Part shown: positions 1 through 8,630 of the stretch, piece by piece
Layout of the letters: every line of letters starts with the position of its first letter
Position numbering within the stretch: position 1 is the first letter of the stretch
NCBI RefSeq assembly: GCF_011927825.1
Contig: NZ_JAATJI010000001.1
Location: 1,178,001-1,242,000, forward strand
Direction of reading: 5' to 3'
DNA length: 64,000 nucleotides
From: Polymorphobacter fuscus
GTDB taxonomy: Bacteria > Pseudomonadota > Alphaproteobacteria > Sphingomonadales > Sphingomonadaceae
Notes under the pieces: generated by a model
Databases searched by the model: none
The model's input: only the letters and a program-made list of their open reading frames with translations
Told to the model about the DNA's origin: nothing
Program-made: the position numbers and the translations under genes

Positions 1-1668
1 GCGCAACGGCGCACTGCGCCGCCCGACCGAAACGCGGCCATCGGTAAAGTCGGCATCGGCCGAGTTGAACCCGAGCTTTTGCGCCACCGCCTCGCGCAGC
101 TTGACACACGCCGCATAGACGCCCGCCGTCGCGCTGTTGCCGCCCCATTGCCCGCCCGACCCGGCCGAAACCGGGAAAGCCGAATCGCCCAACCGGACCT
201 GGACCTTGTCGATTGGCACGCCCATCATCTCGGCCGCGGTCTGGGCGATGATGGTGTAGCTGCCGGTGCCGATGTCGGTCATGTCGGTCTCGACGGTGAT
301 GCTGCCGTCCTTTTCCAGCCGCACGCGCGCACCGGAACTCTGGACCATGTTGTTGCGGAACGCCGATGCGACGCCCATGCCGACCAGCCAGTCGCCGTCG
401 CGGCGCGTGCCGGGCTTCCGGCGCTGGTCCCAACCGAATTTCGCCGCACCGTCCTCGAGACATTTGACCAGCTGCCGCTGCGAAAACGGCCGTTCGGGCT
501 TCATCGGATCGACCTGGGTGTCGTTGATGATGCGGAACTGCACCGGGTCCATGCCCAGGGTCTCCGCCATTTCGTCCATGGCAATTTCGAGAGCCATCAT
601 CCCCGGGGCTTCCCCCGGCGCGCGCATGGCATTGCCTTCGGGCAGATCGAGCACCGCCAGCCGCAGCTTGGTCATGCGGTTCGCGCCGGCATAGAGCAGC
701 TGCGTCTGTGCGGTCGCGGTTTCGGGGTCGCCGCCCGGCAGATTGCCCGACCAGCTTTCATGGCCGATCGCCGTGATCTTGCCATCCCGGCCGGCGCCGA
801 TGCGGATGCGCTGGCGCGTCGCCGGGCGGTGGGTGGTGTTATTGAAGATCTGCGGGCGTGCCAAGGCGATCTTGACCGGCCGTCCGGTCGCACGCGCCGC
901 CAGCGCGGCCAGGATCGCGTCGGACCGGGTGAACAGCTTGCCGCCGAAACCGCCGCCGATATAGGGCGACACGATGCGGACATCGGCCTTCGGGATCCCC
1001 AGGGTTTCCGCCGTATCGCTCGTCGCCCAGTCGATCATCTGATGGGAGGTCCAGATCGTCAGCTTCTGGCCTTCCCAGGCGGCGATCGATGCGTGCGGTT
1101 CCATCATCGCATGCGACTGGTCGGGGGTTTCGTAACGCGCATCGAACTTGACGGGCGAAGCCGCAAACGCCGCAGCAAAATCGCCATGGCTCTTGTCGGG
1201 TTCTTCCTTGGGCATGGTGCCGGAGGCGGCAACGGCAGCGAGGTCATATTTGCCATCGGCGCGCGTATAGTTGACCCGCACCAGCTTGGCCGCATGGCGC
1301 GCCTGTTCGAACGTTTCGGCGACGACGATCGCGACCGCCTGGTGATAATGCTGGATTTCCGGCCCGCCGAGCAGCCTGGCGGCGTTGCGCTTGGACTTGC
1401 CAAGCGTCCCCGCATCGGCGGCGGTGACCACACCGATCACGCCGGGCGCCGCCTTGGCATCCGCCAGGTCGATCGACTTGATCCGGCCCTTGGCGATGGC
1501 GCTGCCGACGATCCAGCCATAGGCCTGGTTCGGAACGACATCGTGGCGCTCATAGGCATAAGGCGCGCGGCCGCTGGTCTTCAGCGGTCCGTCGATGCGG
1601 TCGAGCGGCTGGCCGACGACCTTCAGCCGGTCGATCGGGTTCTGCCCGGCGGGGGTATCGAACTTCAT
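1..1668 (-). CDS. paoC: Aldehyde oxidoreductase molybdenum-binding subunit (PaoC/YagR-like), 3'-truncated by window
   Basis: Large subunit of a xanthine-oxidase-family molybdoenzyme. It carries the molybdenum cofactor and should oxidise aldehydes to acids in the periplasm with PaoA and PaoB. Translation from the ATG at 1668 gives 556 residues in one open frame with no stop before the window edge. Family members run to about 730 residues, so roughly the last quarter, including the catalytic Glu region, is outside. Visible family features are the N-terminal [23 protein letters not shown] segment, the GGGFGGK glycine-rich cofactor loop and the MRAPGEAPG motif. The start overlaps the paoB stop by four bases (ATGA), which suggests translational coupling. 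Substrate range cannot be read from the sequence. Confidence 0.93.
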   Translation of the reverse strand, partial: MKFDTPAGQNPIDRLKVVGQPLDRIDGPLKTSGRAPYAYERHDVVPNQAYGWIVGSAIAKGRIKSIDLADAKAAPGVIGVVTAADAGTLGKSKRNAARLLGGPEIQHYHQAVAIVVAETFEQARHAAKLVRVNYTRADGKYDLAAVAASGTMPKEEPDKSHGDFAAAFAASPVKFDARYETPDQSHAMMEPHASIAAWEGQKLTIWTSHQMIDWATSDTAETLGIPKADVRIVSPYIGGGFGGKLFTRSDAILAALAARATGRPVKIALARPQIFNNTTHRPATRQRIRIGAGRDGKITAIGHESWSGNLPGGDPETATAQTQLLYAGANRMTKLRLAVLDLPEGNAMRAPGEAPGMMALEIAMDEMAETLGMDPVQFRIINDTQVDPMKPERPFSQRQLVKCLEDGAAKFGWDQRRKPGTRRDGDWLVGMGVASAFRNNMVQSSGARVRLEKDGSITVETDMTDIGTGSYTIIAQTAAEMMGVPIDKVQVRLGDSAFPVSAGSGGQWGGNSATAGVYAACVKLREAVAQKLGFNSADADFTDGRVSVGRRSAPLR

Positions 1669-2627
1669 GCCCGCGTCCCTTTACTTGCCTGTGCGATCGC
1701 GGCGCCGATGGCGCGCTCCGTCAACATGACCTTGAACTGATTGTCCTGCGTCGGCCGCGCGCCGGCCAGCAGCGGCCCGGCAACGGCCTTGGCCCCTTGC
1801 GGCAACGCCGCATCGGCGGCTTCGACCCGCCACGGCTTGGGCGCGATGCCGCCGATGGCGACGCGCCCGCTGCCATCGGGCTGGACGACCGCTGCGACCG
1901 ACACCAGCGCAAAGGCATAGGACGCGCGGTCGCGGACCTTTTGATAGACATGCACGCCGCCGATCGGCTTGGGCAGCGTCACCGCCGTGATGAGTTCGCC
2001 CGGCGCCAGCGCCGTTTCGATATGCGGCGTCGTGCCCCACAGCCGGTGGAAATCGGCGATGGGGATGGCGCGCGTCGCGCCGGCCGCGTTGACGGTTTCG
2101 ACCGTCGCGTCGAGCACGCGCATCGCCACCGCCATGTCGCCGGGATAGGTCGCGATACAGGCGTCGCTGGTGCCGATGATTCCCAGCTGACGGCTGTACC
2201 CGCCCAGCGCCGCGCAGCCCGACCCCGGCCGCCGCTTGTTGCACGCCTGGTTGGTGTCGTAAAAATAAGGACAGCGAGTGCGCTGCAGCAGGTTGCCGGC
2301 GGTGGTCGCCTTGTTGCGCAGTTGCCCCGAAGCGCCGGCGACGATGGCGCGTGACAGCACGCCATAGTCGCGGCGGATACGGTCATCGCTGGCAAGGTCG
2401 GTATTGCTGACCAGCGCGCCGATGCGCACGCCGCCGTCGGACGTCTTTTCGATCGTGTCGAGCCCCAGCCCGTTGACGTCGACCAGATGCACCGGTGCCT
2501 CGATCTCCAGCTTCATCAGGTCGAGCAGATTGGTGCCGCCGGCGATGAACTTGGCGCCCGCCTTGCCCGCCACGGCAGCCGCCGCGGCCGCCGGCGTGGT
2601 GGCGCGCTCGTAACTGAACGGCTTCAT
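1665..2627 (-). CDS. paoB: Aldehyde oxidoreductase FAD-binding subunit (PaoB/YagS-like)
   Basis: Medium subunit (320 aa) passing electrons between FAD and the iron-sulfur centres of the PaoABC complex. The N-terminal PCMH-type FAD motif is visible as [14 protein letters not shown] (residues 26-39), and [13 protein letters not shown] follows at 105-117. Four cysteines (C119, C129, C138, C157) lie in the insert that in E. coli PaoB and in 4-hydroxybenzoyl-CoA reductase holds an extra [4Fe-4S] cluster, so this is the PaoB subtype rather than plain xanthine dehydrogenase. The ATG at 2627 was chosen over a longer open frame because it gives the expected family N-terminus (MKPFSYERA) and overlaps the paoA stop as ATGA. 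Its own stop overlaps the paoC start in the same way. Confidence 0.95.
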   Translation of the reverse strand: MKPFSYERATTPAAAAAAVAGKAGAKFIAGGTNLLDLMKLEIEAPVHLVDVNGLGLDTIEKTSDGGVRIGALVSNTDLASDDRIRRDYGVLSRAIVAGASGQLRNKATTAGNLLQRTRCPYFYDTNQACNKRRPGSGCAALGGYSRQLGIIGTSDACIATYPGDMAVAMRVLDATVETVNAAGATRAIPIADFHRLWGTTPHIETALAPGELITAVTLPKPIGGVHVYQKVRDRASYAFALVSVAAVVQPDGSGRVAIGGIAPKPWRVEAADAALPQGAKAVAGPLLAGARPTQDNQFKVMLTERAIGAAIAQASKGTRA

Positions 2628-3259
2628 GCCCGAACCCCTGCAACATCGGTTATGGCGTCGATGATGTTCGAATAGGCGCCGCAGCGGCAGATGTTGCCGC
2701 TCATCCGTTCGCGCAGTTCGTCCGCCGTCACCGCGGTTCGCGCCGTCAGGTCGCCGGTCACATGGCTGGGAACGCCGGCCTTGATCTCGCCGAGCACCGC
2801 GACCGCCGAACAGATCTGCCCCGGCGTGCAATAGCCGCACTGATAACCGTCATGCTTGACGAAGGCCGCCTGCATCGCATGCAGCTTTTCGGGCGTGCCC
2901 AACCCCTCGATGGTGGTGACCTTGGCGCCTTCGTGCATCACCGCCAGGCTGAGGCAGGAGTTGATCCGCTTGCCATCGACCATAACCGTGCAGGCGCCGC
3001 ACTGGCCATGGTCGCAGCCCTTTTTCGACCCGGTAAGCTTGAGATGCTCGCGCAGCGCATCGAGCAACGTCGTGCGCGTGTCGAGCGCAAGCGATTGCGG
3101 CTTGCCATTGACCTCGAAGGCGACCTTCATCACCGTCGGCGCCGGCTGGCTCGCCGGCTGGGCCTGTGCACCCGTCGGCACCGCCGTCATCGCCGCACCT
3201 GCCACGCCACCTGCAAGCACGCCGCGCCTTGAAACTTCCACATCGCCATAACCGTTCAC
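2624..3259 (-). CDS. paoA: Aldehyde oxidoreductase [2Fe-2S] subunit with Tat signal (PaoA/YagT-like)
   Basis: Small iron-sulfur subunit (211 aa), first gene of the paoABC operon. The N-terminus holds a twin-arginine signal (SRRGVLAGG at 10-18, then a hydrophobic stretch and an Ala-Gln-Ala end near 33), so the folded complex is probably exported to the periplasm. Cysteines C82, C87, C90 and C102 form the plant-ferredoxin-type [2Fe-2S] site. C141, C144, C191 and C193 form the second [2Fe-2S] site (CGYC and CRC motifs). All eight expected ligands are present. It overlaps paoB by four bases. The PaoD-type maturation chaperone usually found nearby is not in the window and may lie beyond the left edge. 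Confidence 0.96.
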   Translation of the reverse strand: MNGYGDVEVSRRGVLAGGVAGAAMTAVPTGAQAQPASQPAPTVMKVAFEVNGKPQSLALDTRTTLLDALREHLKLTGSKKGCDHGQCGACTVMVDGKRINSCLSLAVMHEGAKVTTIEGLGTPEKLHAMQAAFVKHDGYQCGYCTPGQICSAVAVLGEIKAGVPSHVTGDLTARTAVTADELRERMSGNICRCGAYSNIIDAITDVAGVRA

Positions 3260-3507
3260 CGTTGCATCCTCATCCGCTCACGCCGACCCGCGGCCAATGG
3301 TCGGCTTTCTGCGACCCGTAACGCCTGCAAACGCGACCCGTTCCGCAGTGCAGCAATGTCTTCTGCCGAAACAGCCATCCCAGGACACGCCGCATTTTTG
3401 GCGTTCTTGCGACAATATCTCGCAACCGCCGTTGCCGTGAGCAAGCCGGACGGCGTTGCGGCATCCCGCCGCTGGCCAAGGGCGCCGCACCGGCCTAGGC
3501 TGGCGCC

Positions 3508-3645
3508 ATGTGGTCAATCGCTGCCTTTCTGTTCCTTCTGTTCGCCATGTTCGGCTATTTCGGCTGGCTGGCGTACAAGGACCCCGCCAATCTGTTCAAA
3601 CGCCGGCAGCGCCACATAAGGCATGACGACGACCCGCCTGGCTGA
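3508..3645 (+). CDS. Small single-pass membrane protein, unknown function
   Basis: A 45-codon open frame starting at ATG 3508. Residues 2-23 are strongly hydrophobic (WSIAAFLFLLFAMFGYFGWL), followed by a basic, then acidic tail (KRRQRHIRHDDDPPG). This is the pattern of a single transmembrane helix with a charged cytoplasmic tail. It ends five bases before the next small ORF at 3651, so the two may be co-transcribed. I do not recognise a family. The start lacks a strong ribosome-binding site, so the gene call rests on the clear membrane-segment pattern and the neighbour. Confidence 0.4.
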   Translation: MWSIAAFLFLLFAMFGYFGWLAYKDPANLFKRRQRHIRHDDDPPG

Positions 3646-3650
3646 CGCCG

Positions 3651-3872
3651 GTGCTGCTGATCATTGCCATCCTGCTGCTGACACTGGTGCTGCTCCTGCT
3701 GCTGGCGTCGCGCCGTGCCGCGTCCCGGCGACGCGACACCCCTTCCGCCTCCGACAGCCGACCCGACACCACCGTCGACAGCGCCGATACCGTGGCGGGC
3801 GGCGGTGGCCGCTTCGGCGGCGCCGGCAGTTCGGGGGACTGGAGCGATGGCGGCGGTGACGGCGGCGACTGA
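3651..3872 (+). CDS. Small membrane protein with Gly/Asp-rich tail, unknown function
   Basis: A 73-codon frame with GTG start at 3651. An in-frame stop at 3624-3626 limits any longer version and no ATG is available. Residues 1-18 are almost all Leu, Ile and Val (one transmembrane helix), then an Arg cluster (SRRAASRRR), a Thr/Ser/Asp-rich linker and a glycine-rich end (GGGGRFGGAGSSGDW, then SDGGGDGGD). The FGGAGSSGDW ending resembles the glycine-rich tails of TPM-domain membrane proteins, but no TPM domain is present. Function unknown. It sits directly after the 45-codon membrane ORF and converges on cca. Confidence 0.5.
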   Translation: MLLIIAILLLTLVLLLLLASRRAASRRRDTPSASDSRPDTTVDSADTVAGGGGRFGGAGSSGDWSDGGGDGGD

Positions 3873-3892
3873 CCCTAGGGCGCTCGGCTCCC

Positions 3893-5065
3893 TCAGCCAG
3901 CGGCCGCCTTGTCCAGCAAGACGGTGACGGTGTCGGGGTCGTCCGGAAACCCTGCCGCGACCCAGGCACGTTCGAAATCGCCGAGCCGCTTTGCCACCTG
4001 GGGCCCCGGCGCCACGCCGCGCGCGATGATGTCGCGTCCCGACGCCGGCAGCCTGGGTCGCTGCCACGCCAGCACTGCCGCCGCCCCGCCCGCATCGCCC
4101 GCGATCAGCAACCGGTCCGCCACCGCCTCGACGCCGTCGCGCCACACGATCGGCCAGCGCGGCGCGACATCGGCGGCGACGGCGGCGACGATCCGCATCC
4201 GATCGGCATTCGACACCCGCAACCGCGACGCGACCGTCGCCGCGGCATCGGCCGGTAGCAGCGCCGCCAGGCGACGCTGCCACCCCGGCGCCAGCCCGGC
4301 CGCCGCTTCCGCCGCCACCGTCCGCGCCAGCACCGCAAGGCGATCCGCCGCAATCTCCGGCAGCACCGGCGCCCAGATGCCGCGGTCGATCATCAGCGCC
4401 ATCACCGGGACCGGGTCGGCCACGCTCAGGATTCCGCGCAATTCCCCGGCAATCCGCTCCCGCGACAGCGCCATCAGGTCATTGGCCCGCGCCATGGACG
4501 CTGCCAGCCCGTCGGCATCCACCGTCCCGGCAAAGCGCGCCGAAAAGCGGAAGAAGCGCAGGATGCGCAGATGGTCCTCGGCAATGCGTTGCAACGGGTC
4601 GCCGATGAAGCGCACCCGCCGCGCCGCCAGATCCTCCAGCCCGCCGAAAAAGTCGCTGATCGCACCCCCCGGCAGCGCCGCGTAAAGCGCATTGATCGTG
4701 AAGTCGCGCCGGCTGGCATCGGTCTGCCAGTCATCGGTGAACGCCACTTCGGCGTGCCGGCCATTGGTGGCGACATCGCGGCGCAGCGTCGTCACCTCGG
4801 CGACGAGCCCATCCCCCACCGCCGTCACCGTGCCATGCGCCAGCCCGGTCGGCACCGCCTTCAGCCCCGCCGCCGCCAGCCGCGCCATGACATCCTGCGG
4901 CGTCAACTGGGTCGCCAGATCGATGTCGGCGCCGGCCGCGCCCAGCAGCGCGTCGCGCACCGCCCCGCCGACCAGGCGTGTCCGCCCCGCGCCGGCGTCC
5001 AGCGCGTCCAGCAACGCCCGCCCCGCCGGCGTTCCTGCCCAGGCCTGGTCGGGCAGCCGCGTCAC
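3893..5065 (-). CDS. cca: CCA tRNA nucleotidyltransferase
   Basis: Adds or repairs the 3' CCA end of tRNAs (390 aa). The class II nucleotidyltransferase head is clear: LVGGAVRDALLG (31-42) and the metal-binding DID (47-49), followed by RRDFTINALYAAL and the RRVRFIGDPLQRIAEDHLRILR region, which belongs to the neck/RNA-binding part. The C-terminal part is Ala/Arg-rich, as in alphaproteobacterial versions. The start is a GTG at 5065 overlapping the stop of the Nudix gene (GTGA), which marks a DUF1285-Nudix-cca operon also known from other alphaproteobacteria. The two tRNAs seen in this window already encode CCA, so repair is the likely main role for them. Confidence 0.96.
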   Translation of the reverse strand: MTRLPDQAWAGTPAGRALLDALDAGAGRTRLVGGAVRDALLGAAGADIDLATQLTPQDVMARLAAAGLKAVPTGLAHGTVTAVGDGLVAEVTTLRRDVATNGRHAEVAFTDDWQTDASRRDFTINALYAALPGGAISDFFGGLEDLAARRVRFIGDPLQRIAEDHLRILRFFRFSARFAGTVDADGLAASMARANDLMALSRERIAGELRGILSVADPVPVMALMIDRGIWAPVLPEIAADRLAVLARTVAAEAAAGLAPGWQRRLAALLPADAAATVASRLRVSNADRMRIVAAVAADVAPRWPIVWRDGVEAVADRLLIAGDAGGAAAVLAWQRPRLPASGRDIIARGVAPGPQVAKRLGDFERAWVAAGFPDDPDTVTVLLDKAAAG

Positions 5066-5649
5066 GCCAGCCGCCGCGACAGGTTGACCAAAATCCCTGC
5101 CGTCGCCCCCCAGATTTCATGATCGCCGCTGTGGATCACATAAAAGCGCCGCTCGCGCCCCTGCCATTCGCCGGTGCGCACCTCGTGATTGGCAGGGTCG
5201 ATGACAAAGGCGAACGGCACATGGAACACCGCATCGACTTCGCTGACCTGCGGCGTGAACACCAGCCCCGGTGGCACCAGCCCGACCACCGGGGTGATCG
5301 CATAGCCGGTGCCGGTCTCGTACCGGTCGAGCGTTCCCAGCAGTTCGACGGCGCGGCGGTCGAGCGCCACTTCCTCCTCCGCCTCGCGCAGCGCCGCCGC
5401 CACGGCATCGGTGTCGCCCGGATCGACGCGCCCGCCGGGAAAGGCGATCTGCCCCGGATGGCGGCGCAAGGCCGTCGAGCGGCGAGTCAGCAGCAGCTGC
5501 GGCTCGGCCTCGCGGGTCACCGCGATCAGCACCGCCGCCGGCGTGAGCGCGGGCCGCGCCCGGTCGGGGTCGGGCGCCAGGTCCCAATCCCCGATCAGTG
5601 CGCCATCGACGCGGCGTGCCAGCGCGGTCCGCAACCGGTCGATCGCCAT
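5062..5649 (-). CDS. Nudix hydrolase, CoA pyrophosphatase type
   Basis: Predicted to hydrolyse coenzyme A or a similar nucleotide diphosphate derivative (195 aa). The CoA-pyrophosphatase signature LLTRRSTALRRHPGQ lies at 53-67, directly before the Nudix box at about 72-96. The box departs slightly from consensus: Asp replaces the first Glu (residue 79), and Ala replaces the late Gly (residue 95), while the metal-binding REAEEE core is intact. I chose ATG 5649 because it fits the family N-terminus and overlaps the upstream DUF1285 stop (TGATG). It overlaps cca by four bases. Confidence 0.9.
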   Translation of the reverse strand: MAIDRLRTALARRVDGALIGDWDLAPDPDRARPALTPAAVLIAVTREAEPQLLLTRRSTALRRHPGQIAFPGGRVDPGDTDAVAAALREAEEEVALDRRAVELLGTLDRYETGTGYAITPVVGLVPPGLVFTPQVSEVDAVFHVPFAFVIDPANHEVRTGEWQGRERRFYVIHSGDHEIWGATAGILVNLSRRLA

Positions 5650-6221
5650 CAGGCCCCGGTGCCGTCCATGAACGGAAAGAACAGACCGCCGCTCCACAGC
5701 CCCGGCGGGGTTCCGCCCTCCGCCAGCGCCAGATCGGCGAGCTGGTAGAACACCGGCCGATTGACCAGCGCCTCCAAACCGGCGCGGACATGGACATAGG
5801 GCCGCGGCGTGCCGTCGGGCGCGGTTTCGATGCGCAGCGGGTGCGCCGGGCCGGCCTCGACAAGGTCATCGACATTGGTCCGAAAGATCAGCCGGCGGTC
5901 GCGGCCTTCGCCTTCGGTGGTGACTTCGACGGCGATGAACGGTGCATCCTCGACGATGATGTCGAGCTTTTCGACCGGCGTCACCAGCACGAAACTGCCG
6001 TCCTTCTCCCGCCGCAGGATCGTCGAGAACAGCCGCACCAGCGGCGCGCGGCCGATCGGCGAACCCTGGTGGAACCAGGTTCCGTCGCGCGCAATGCGCA
6101 TTTCGGAATCGCCGCAATGCGTCGGGTGCCACAGGTGCACCGGCGGCAGGCTGCCCTTGCCGAGCAGCGCCGCCAGCTCGGCCAGCGAGCGTCCGGCCGA
6201 ATCGCGCGAGGGACCAGTCAT
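5649..6221 (-). CDS. DUF1285 family protein
   Basis: 190-residue protein of the DUF1285 family, function unknown. Recognisable stretches are the PVHLWHPTHCGDSEMRI segment (27-43), a GTWFHQGSPIGRAPLVRLFS block and the C-terminal FYQLADLALAE helix. It is the first gene of a three-gene unit (DUF1285, CoA pyrophosphatase, cca) joined by one-base and four-base overlaps. That gene order is shared widely in alphaproteobacteria, so a role linked to nucleotide or tRNA housekeeping is possible but not shown. Confidence 0.85.
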   Translation of the reverse strand: MTGPSRDSAGRSLAELAALLGKGSLPPVHLWHPTHCGDSEMRIARDGTWFHQGSPIGRAPLVRLFSTILRREKDGSFVLVTPVEKLDIIVEDAPFIAVEVTTEGEGRDRRLIFRTNVDDLVEAGPAHPLRIETAPDGTPRPYVHVRAGLEALVNRPVFYQLADLALAEGGTPPGLWSGGLFFPFMDGTGA

Positions 6222-6263
6222 GGCACTGTCCTTAGCGGCGGCGGCAGCAGCGAACCAGCCGGT

Positions 6264-7058
6264 TCAGGGTGCGACCTTTGCCACCCGCTGCAGATAGGCA
6301 TGGACGGCGCCGCGTTCGGCCTCGGTCAGATGGCGGAACCGCCCGCGCGACACCTGGCTCATCAACCCGACCTCGCGGCCGCCGATGGCAACGCCGGTCT
6401 GCAACAGCTGCCGGAGCTGCGCCGCATCATAGGCGGCGACCATGCGCAGGTCGGGCCGCGCGGCCGCGCCCGGATGGGGCGGGCCACCGCGCAGGTCCAT
6501 GCCATGACATTCGGCACAGGTGGCGCGGACGATGGCGCGCCCGCGGGCGAAGCGCGCGCCGGCATCGGGTGGCCACGCCCCGCCCGATCTTCGCACGTCA
6601 TCGACCGACGATCGGAAGCTGCCGGCGGCAATCTCGCGCCGGGCGCCATCTTCCAGCACGGGACGCGGATGCGCCGTGCCCGCCGGCGGCCGGTTGCGCA
6701 GGAAGGCGGTGAGCGCGGCGATGTCCGCCGGCCCGAGCTGGGTGAACAGGTGCGACGGCATTCCCCACAAGGGCGTGCCGTCTTGGCGGACGCCGCTGCG
6801 GATCGCATTGCGCAGCTGGGCATCGCTGTAATCGGGCACGGTGCGGGTCAGGTTGGAGGTCCACAGCCGGATGAAGCCGGGCTCGCTCCAATCCTCGCCG
6901 GTCAGTGCTGCCCCGTGGCAGCCCGTGCAACCCAGGACCGCCGCCAGCCGGGCGCCATGTGCGACGGGATCGGCGCCAGTCCGGTCGAACGGCCACCCCG
7001 GCGCGGGCGCGGCGCCGGCGGCCAGGACGATCGCCACGATGATCGGCGCGAAACCCAT
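6264..7058 (-). CDS. Diheme c-type cytochrome
   Basis: Periplasmic electron carrier with two cytochrome c domains (264 aa). A short signal peptide (residues 1-15, hydrophobic, ending AAGAA) precedes two haem-binding sites, CTGCH at 44-48 and CAECH at 181-185. Met100 in GMPSH is a likely sixth haem ligand for the first haem. A Met in the VGLMSQV stretch is a candidate for the second. The arrangement resembles the cytochrome subunits of Mo- or PQQ-dependent dehydrogenases, but no such partner is adjacent. The nearest is paoABC, 3 kb away. No linked operon partner is obvious. Confidence 0.88.
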   Translation of the reverse strand: MGFAPIIVAIVLAAGAAPAPGWPFDRTGADPVAHGARLAAVLGCTGCHGAALTGEDWSEPGFIRLWTSNLTRTVPDYSDAQLRNAIRSGVRQDGTPLWGMPSHLFTQLGPADIAALTAFLRNRPPAGTAHPRPVLEDGARREIAAGSFRSSVDDVRRSGGAWPPDAGARFARGRAIVRATCAECHGMDLRGGPPHPGAAARPDLRMVAAYDAAQLRQLLQTGVAIGGREVGLMSQVSRGRFRHLTEAERGAVHAYLQRVAKVAP

Positions 7059-7119
7059 ATCGGCACCCCCGGGGATGCCAGCCTAACCCGGATTCCGGTG
7101 CTTCGAAAGGCCGTCCGCC

Positions 7120-7650
7120 TCAGGCGGCGCGTCGAACCGCGTCCCCGGCCTCGACCCAGCCGGCGGCGGGAAGCGCGGAGGCATCGCCGCGCAGCAGCAG
7201 CCGGTCGTGATCGACCGGCCCCGGCAGCTGCCAGTTGCGGGTCGCGGCGGCGGCAAAGCCGAAGCGGCCGTAAAAAGGCGCGTCGCCGATCAGCAGCATC
7301 GGCGGCGCGCCATGGGCGTCGGCGGCGGCGATGGCGGCGTTCATCATTCGCGAGGCAATGCCCTGGCCCTGCCAGTCCGCCGCCGTCACCACCGGCCCCA
7401 GCAGGATCAGCGGCGCGGTGGCGCCCGACACCGAGCGCAGCTGCAACGGCCAGCATTGCAGCGAGCCGATGATGGGACCATCGCCGCCACCGTCACCATC
7501 GCGTGCGACAAACGAAAGCGCCGCCAGCGGAACGGCATTGTCGCGCAAGCGATAGGCGGTGCGGTTGCGCCGCGCCGGGCCGAACGCCGCATCGAGCAGG
7601 CTGTCGATTTCGGGAAGGTCCGCCGGCAGGGCGGGGCAAAGCTGGATCAA
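7120..7650 (-). CDS. GNAT family N-acetyltransferase (YhbS-like)
   Basis: Acetyl-CoA-dependent N-acetyltransferase with unknown acceptor. The conserved body begins ADLPEIDSLLDAAFGP. It includes LILLGPVVTAADWQGQGIAS, which contains the acetyl-CoA-binding Q-x-x-G-x-A turn, and LLIGDAPFYGRFGFAAA, typical of YhbS-type GNATs. The start is uncertain. I placed it at a TTG (7650) immediately before the conserved domain. A GTG at 7785 would add 45 Arg/Ser-rich residues with no family match. The 185 bases up to the cyclophilin gene hold nothing I recognise. Confidence 0.82.
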   Translation of the reverse strand: MIQLCPALPADLPEIDSLLDAAFGPARRNRTAYRLRDNAVPLAALSFVARDGDGGGDGPIIGSLQCWPLQLRSVSGATAPLILLGPVVTAADWQGQGIASRMMNAAIAAADAHGAPPMLLIGDAPFYGRFGFAAAATRNWQLPGPVDHDRLLLRGDASALPAAGWVEAGDAVRRAA

Positions 7651-7835
7651 CGACGGAGACTTTCGAGAGGAGACAGAGGACGACGCATCGCACGTCGCGC
7701 AGTACCAACGCCTGGCCAGCCTTTCGGTGGCGGGCGTATCAGCCTCGTCGGCTCGTCGGAGCAATCTTCTGCACGGCGTCGCCACTACCAGTTATCGGCC
7801 GCCGGCACAAGAATGCCGCGCGCCGGTCCCCCCGG

Positions 7836-8525
7836 CTACGGCAACCGCCGCGCCGAAACGATCGTCACCGGCGCCGCGAGCATCTGGCCCTTCATGGCGC
7901 CGACGCCCGCCGTCGGCGACGTCGGGGCAGACAGGATCTTGACCGCGGTGTCGAGCCCTTCGACGACATGGCCGAACACCGCATAGCCGGCCGTGTCGCC
8001 GCTCGCCGCCGGATTGGCGTCGAGCGCCGGCAGCGCCCCCAGGATGATGAAGAAGTCGCCCGTCGCCGACCCCGGGGCGCCGCGCGCCATGGAGATCGCA
8101 CCATTGTCATGGGTCAGCCCGGTCTTGCTCGTCGGTTCGTGCGCGACCGGCGGCAAGGCCCGCTTGGCGACGCCGCGGACGCCGCCCTGGACGAGGCCCA
8201 GCGGCGTATCGGCCGGAAACTTCAGCGCCCGGTAGAAGGTGGTGCCGTCGAGCCGCTTCTGGTCGACATAGCGGAGGAAATTGGCGGTCGTCAGCTGCGC
8301 CCGGACCTTTTCGAGTTCGAGCACGATCGGTCCGGCGCTCGTCACAAGCCGCACGCGGGTGGTCGCCGGGCGGGGTGCGGGCGGGGGTGCGGGCGGGGGT
8401 GCGGGCGGGGCAGTGTCCGGGGCGATTGCGGGCGTATCCGCGGGCGGCACCGGGGCGGCGTCGGGGCCGGTCTGGGCAGCGGCGGGGGCAGCAAGCAGCA
8501 GCAGGAGCGCGAGGCGGAGGATCAT
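7836..8525 (-). CDS. Cyclophilin-type peptidylprolyl isomerase, exported
   Basis: Protein-folding catalyst (229 aa), probably periplasmic. A hydrophobic signal peptide (1-17, ending APAAAQ) is followed by a Pro/Ala-rich linker to about residue 55, then the cyclophilin domain. Family landmarks include TTANFLRYVDQKRLDGTTFY, LVQGGV, GAISMARG (normally A-M-A-R near the active site) and a C-terminal VFGHVVEGLDTAVKI. The linker is encoded by a short tandem DNA repeat near 8376-8411. Several active-site positions vary from the human cyclophilin pattern, as often seen in proteobacterial secreted forms, so isomerase activity is likely but not certain. Confidence 0.9.
   Translation of the reverse strand: MILRLALLLLLAAPAAAQTGPDAAPVPPADTPAIAPDTAPPAPPPAPPPAPRPATTRVRLVTSAGPIVLELEKVRAQLTTANFLRYVDQKRLDGTTFYRALKFPADTPLGLVQGGVRGVAKRALPPVAHEPTSKTGLTHDNGAISMARGAPGSATGDFFIILGALPALDANPAASGDTAGYAVFGHVVEGLDTAVKILSAPTSPTAGVGAMKGQMLAAPVTIVSARRLP
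8376..8411. repeat. 12-bp in-frame tandem repeat
   Basis: About three tandem copies of a 12-base G-rich unit (gggtgcgggcgg in plus-strand reading). On the minus strand they encode the repeated Ala-Pro-Pro-Pro linker of the exported cyclophilin. The unit length is a multiple of three, so copy-number change would lengthen or shorten the linker without a frameshift. Confidence 0.7.
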
Positions 8526-8630
8526 CGGCCCAATCTAGGCGGTCTTGGCGGCGGAGGGAATTGCGAACTGCGCGCCCCCACGTCAGCCATCCGTTGACGA
8601 AAGCCCGGCCGCGCCCGACAAGCGGCGGCG

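Noticed and set aside
5598..7472. 624-codon plus-strand open frame
   Set aside because: Antisense to the DUF1285 and cytochrome genes. Only Arg/Gly/Pro-rich low-complexity sequence.
7651..7835. Possible small RNA between the GNAT and cyclophilin genes
   Set aside because: The sequence has some internal pairing, but no match to 4.5S, 6S, RNase P or another RNA I know and no promoter/terminator pair, so it is not called.
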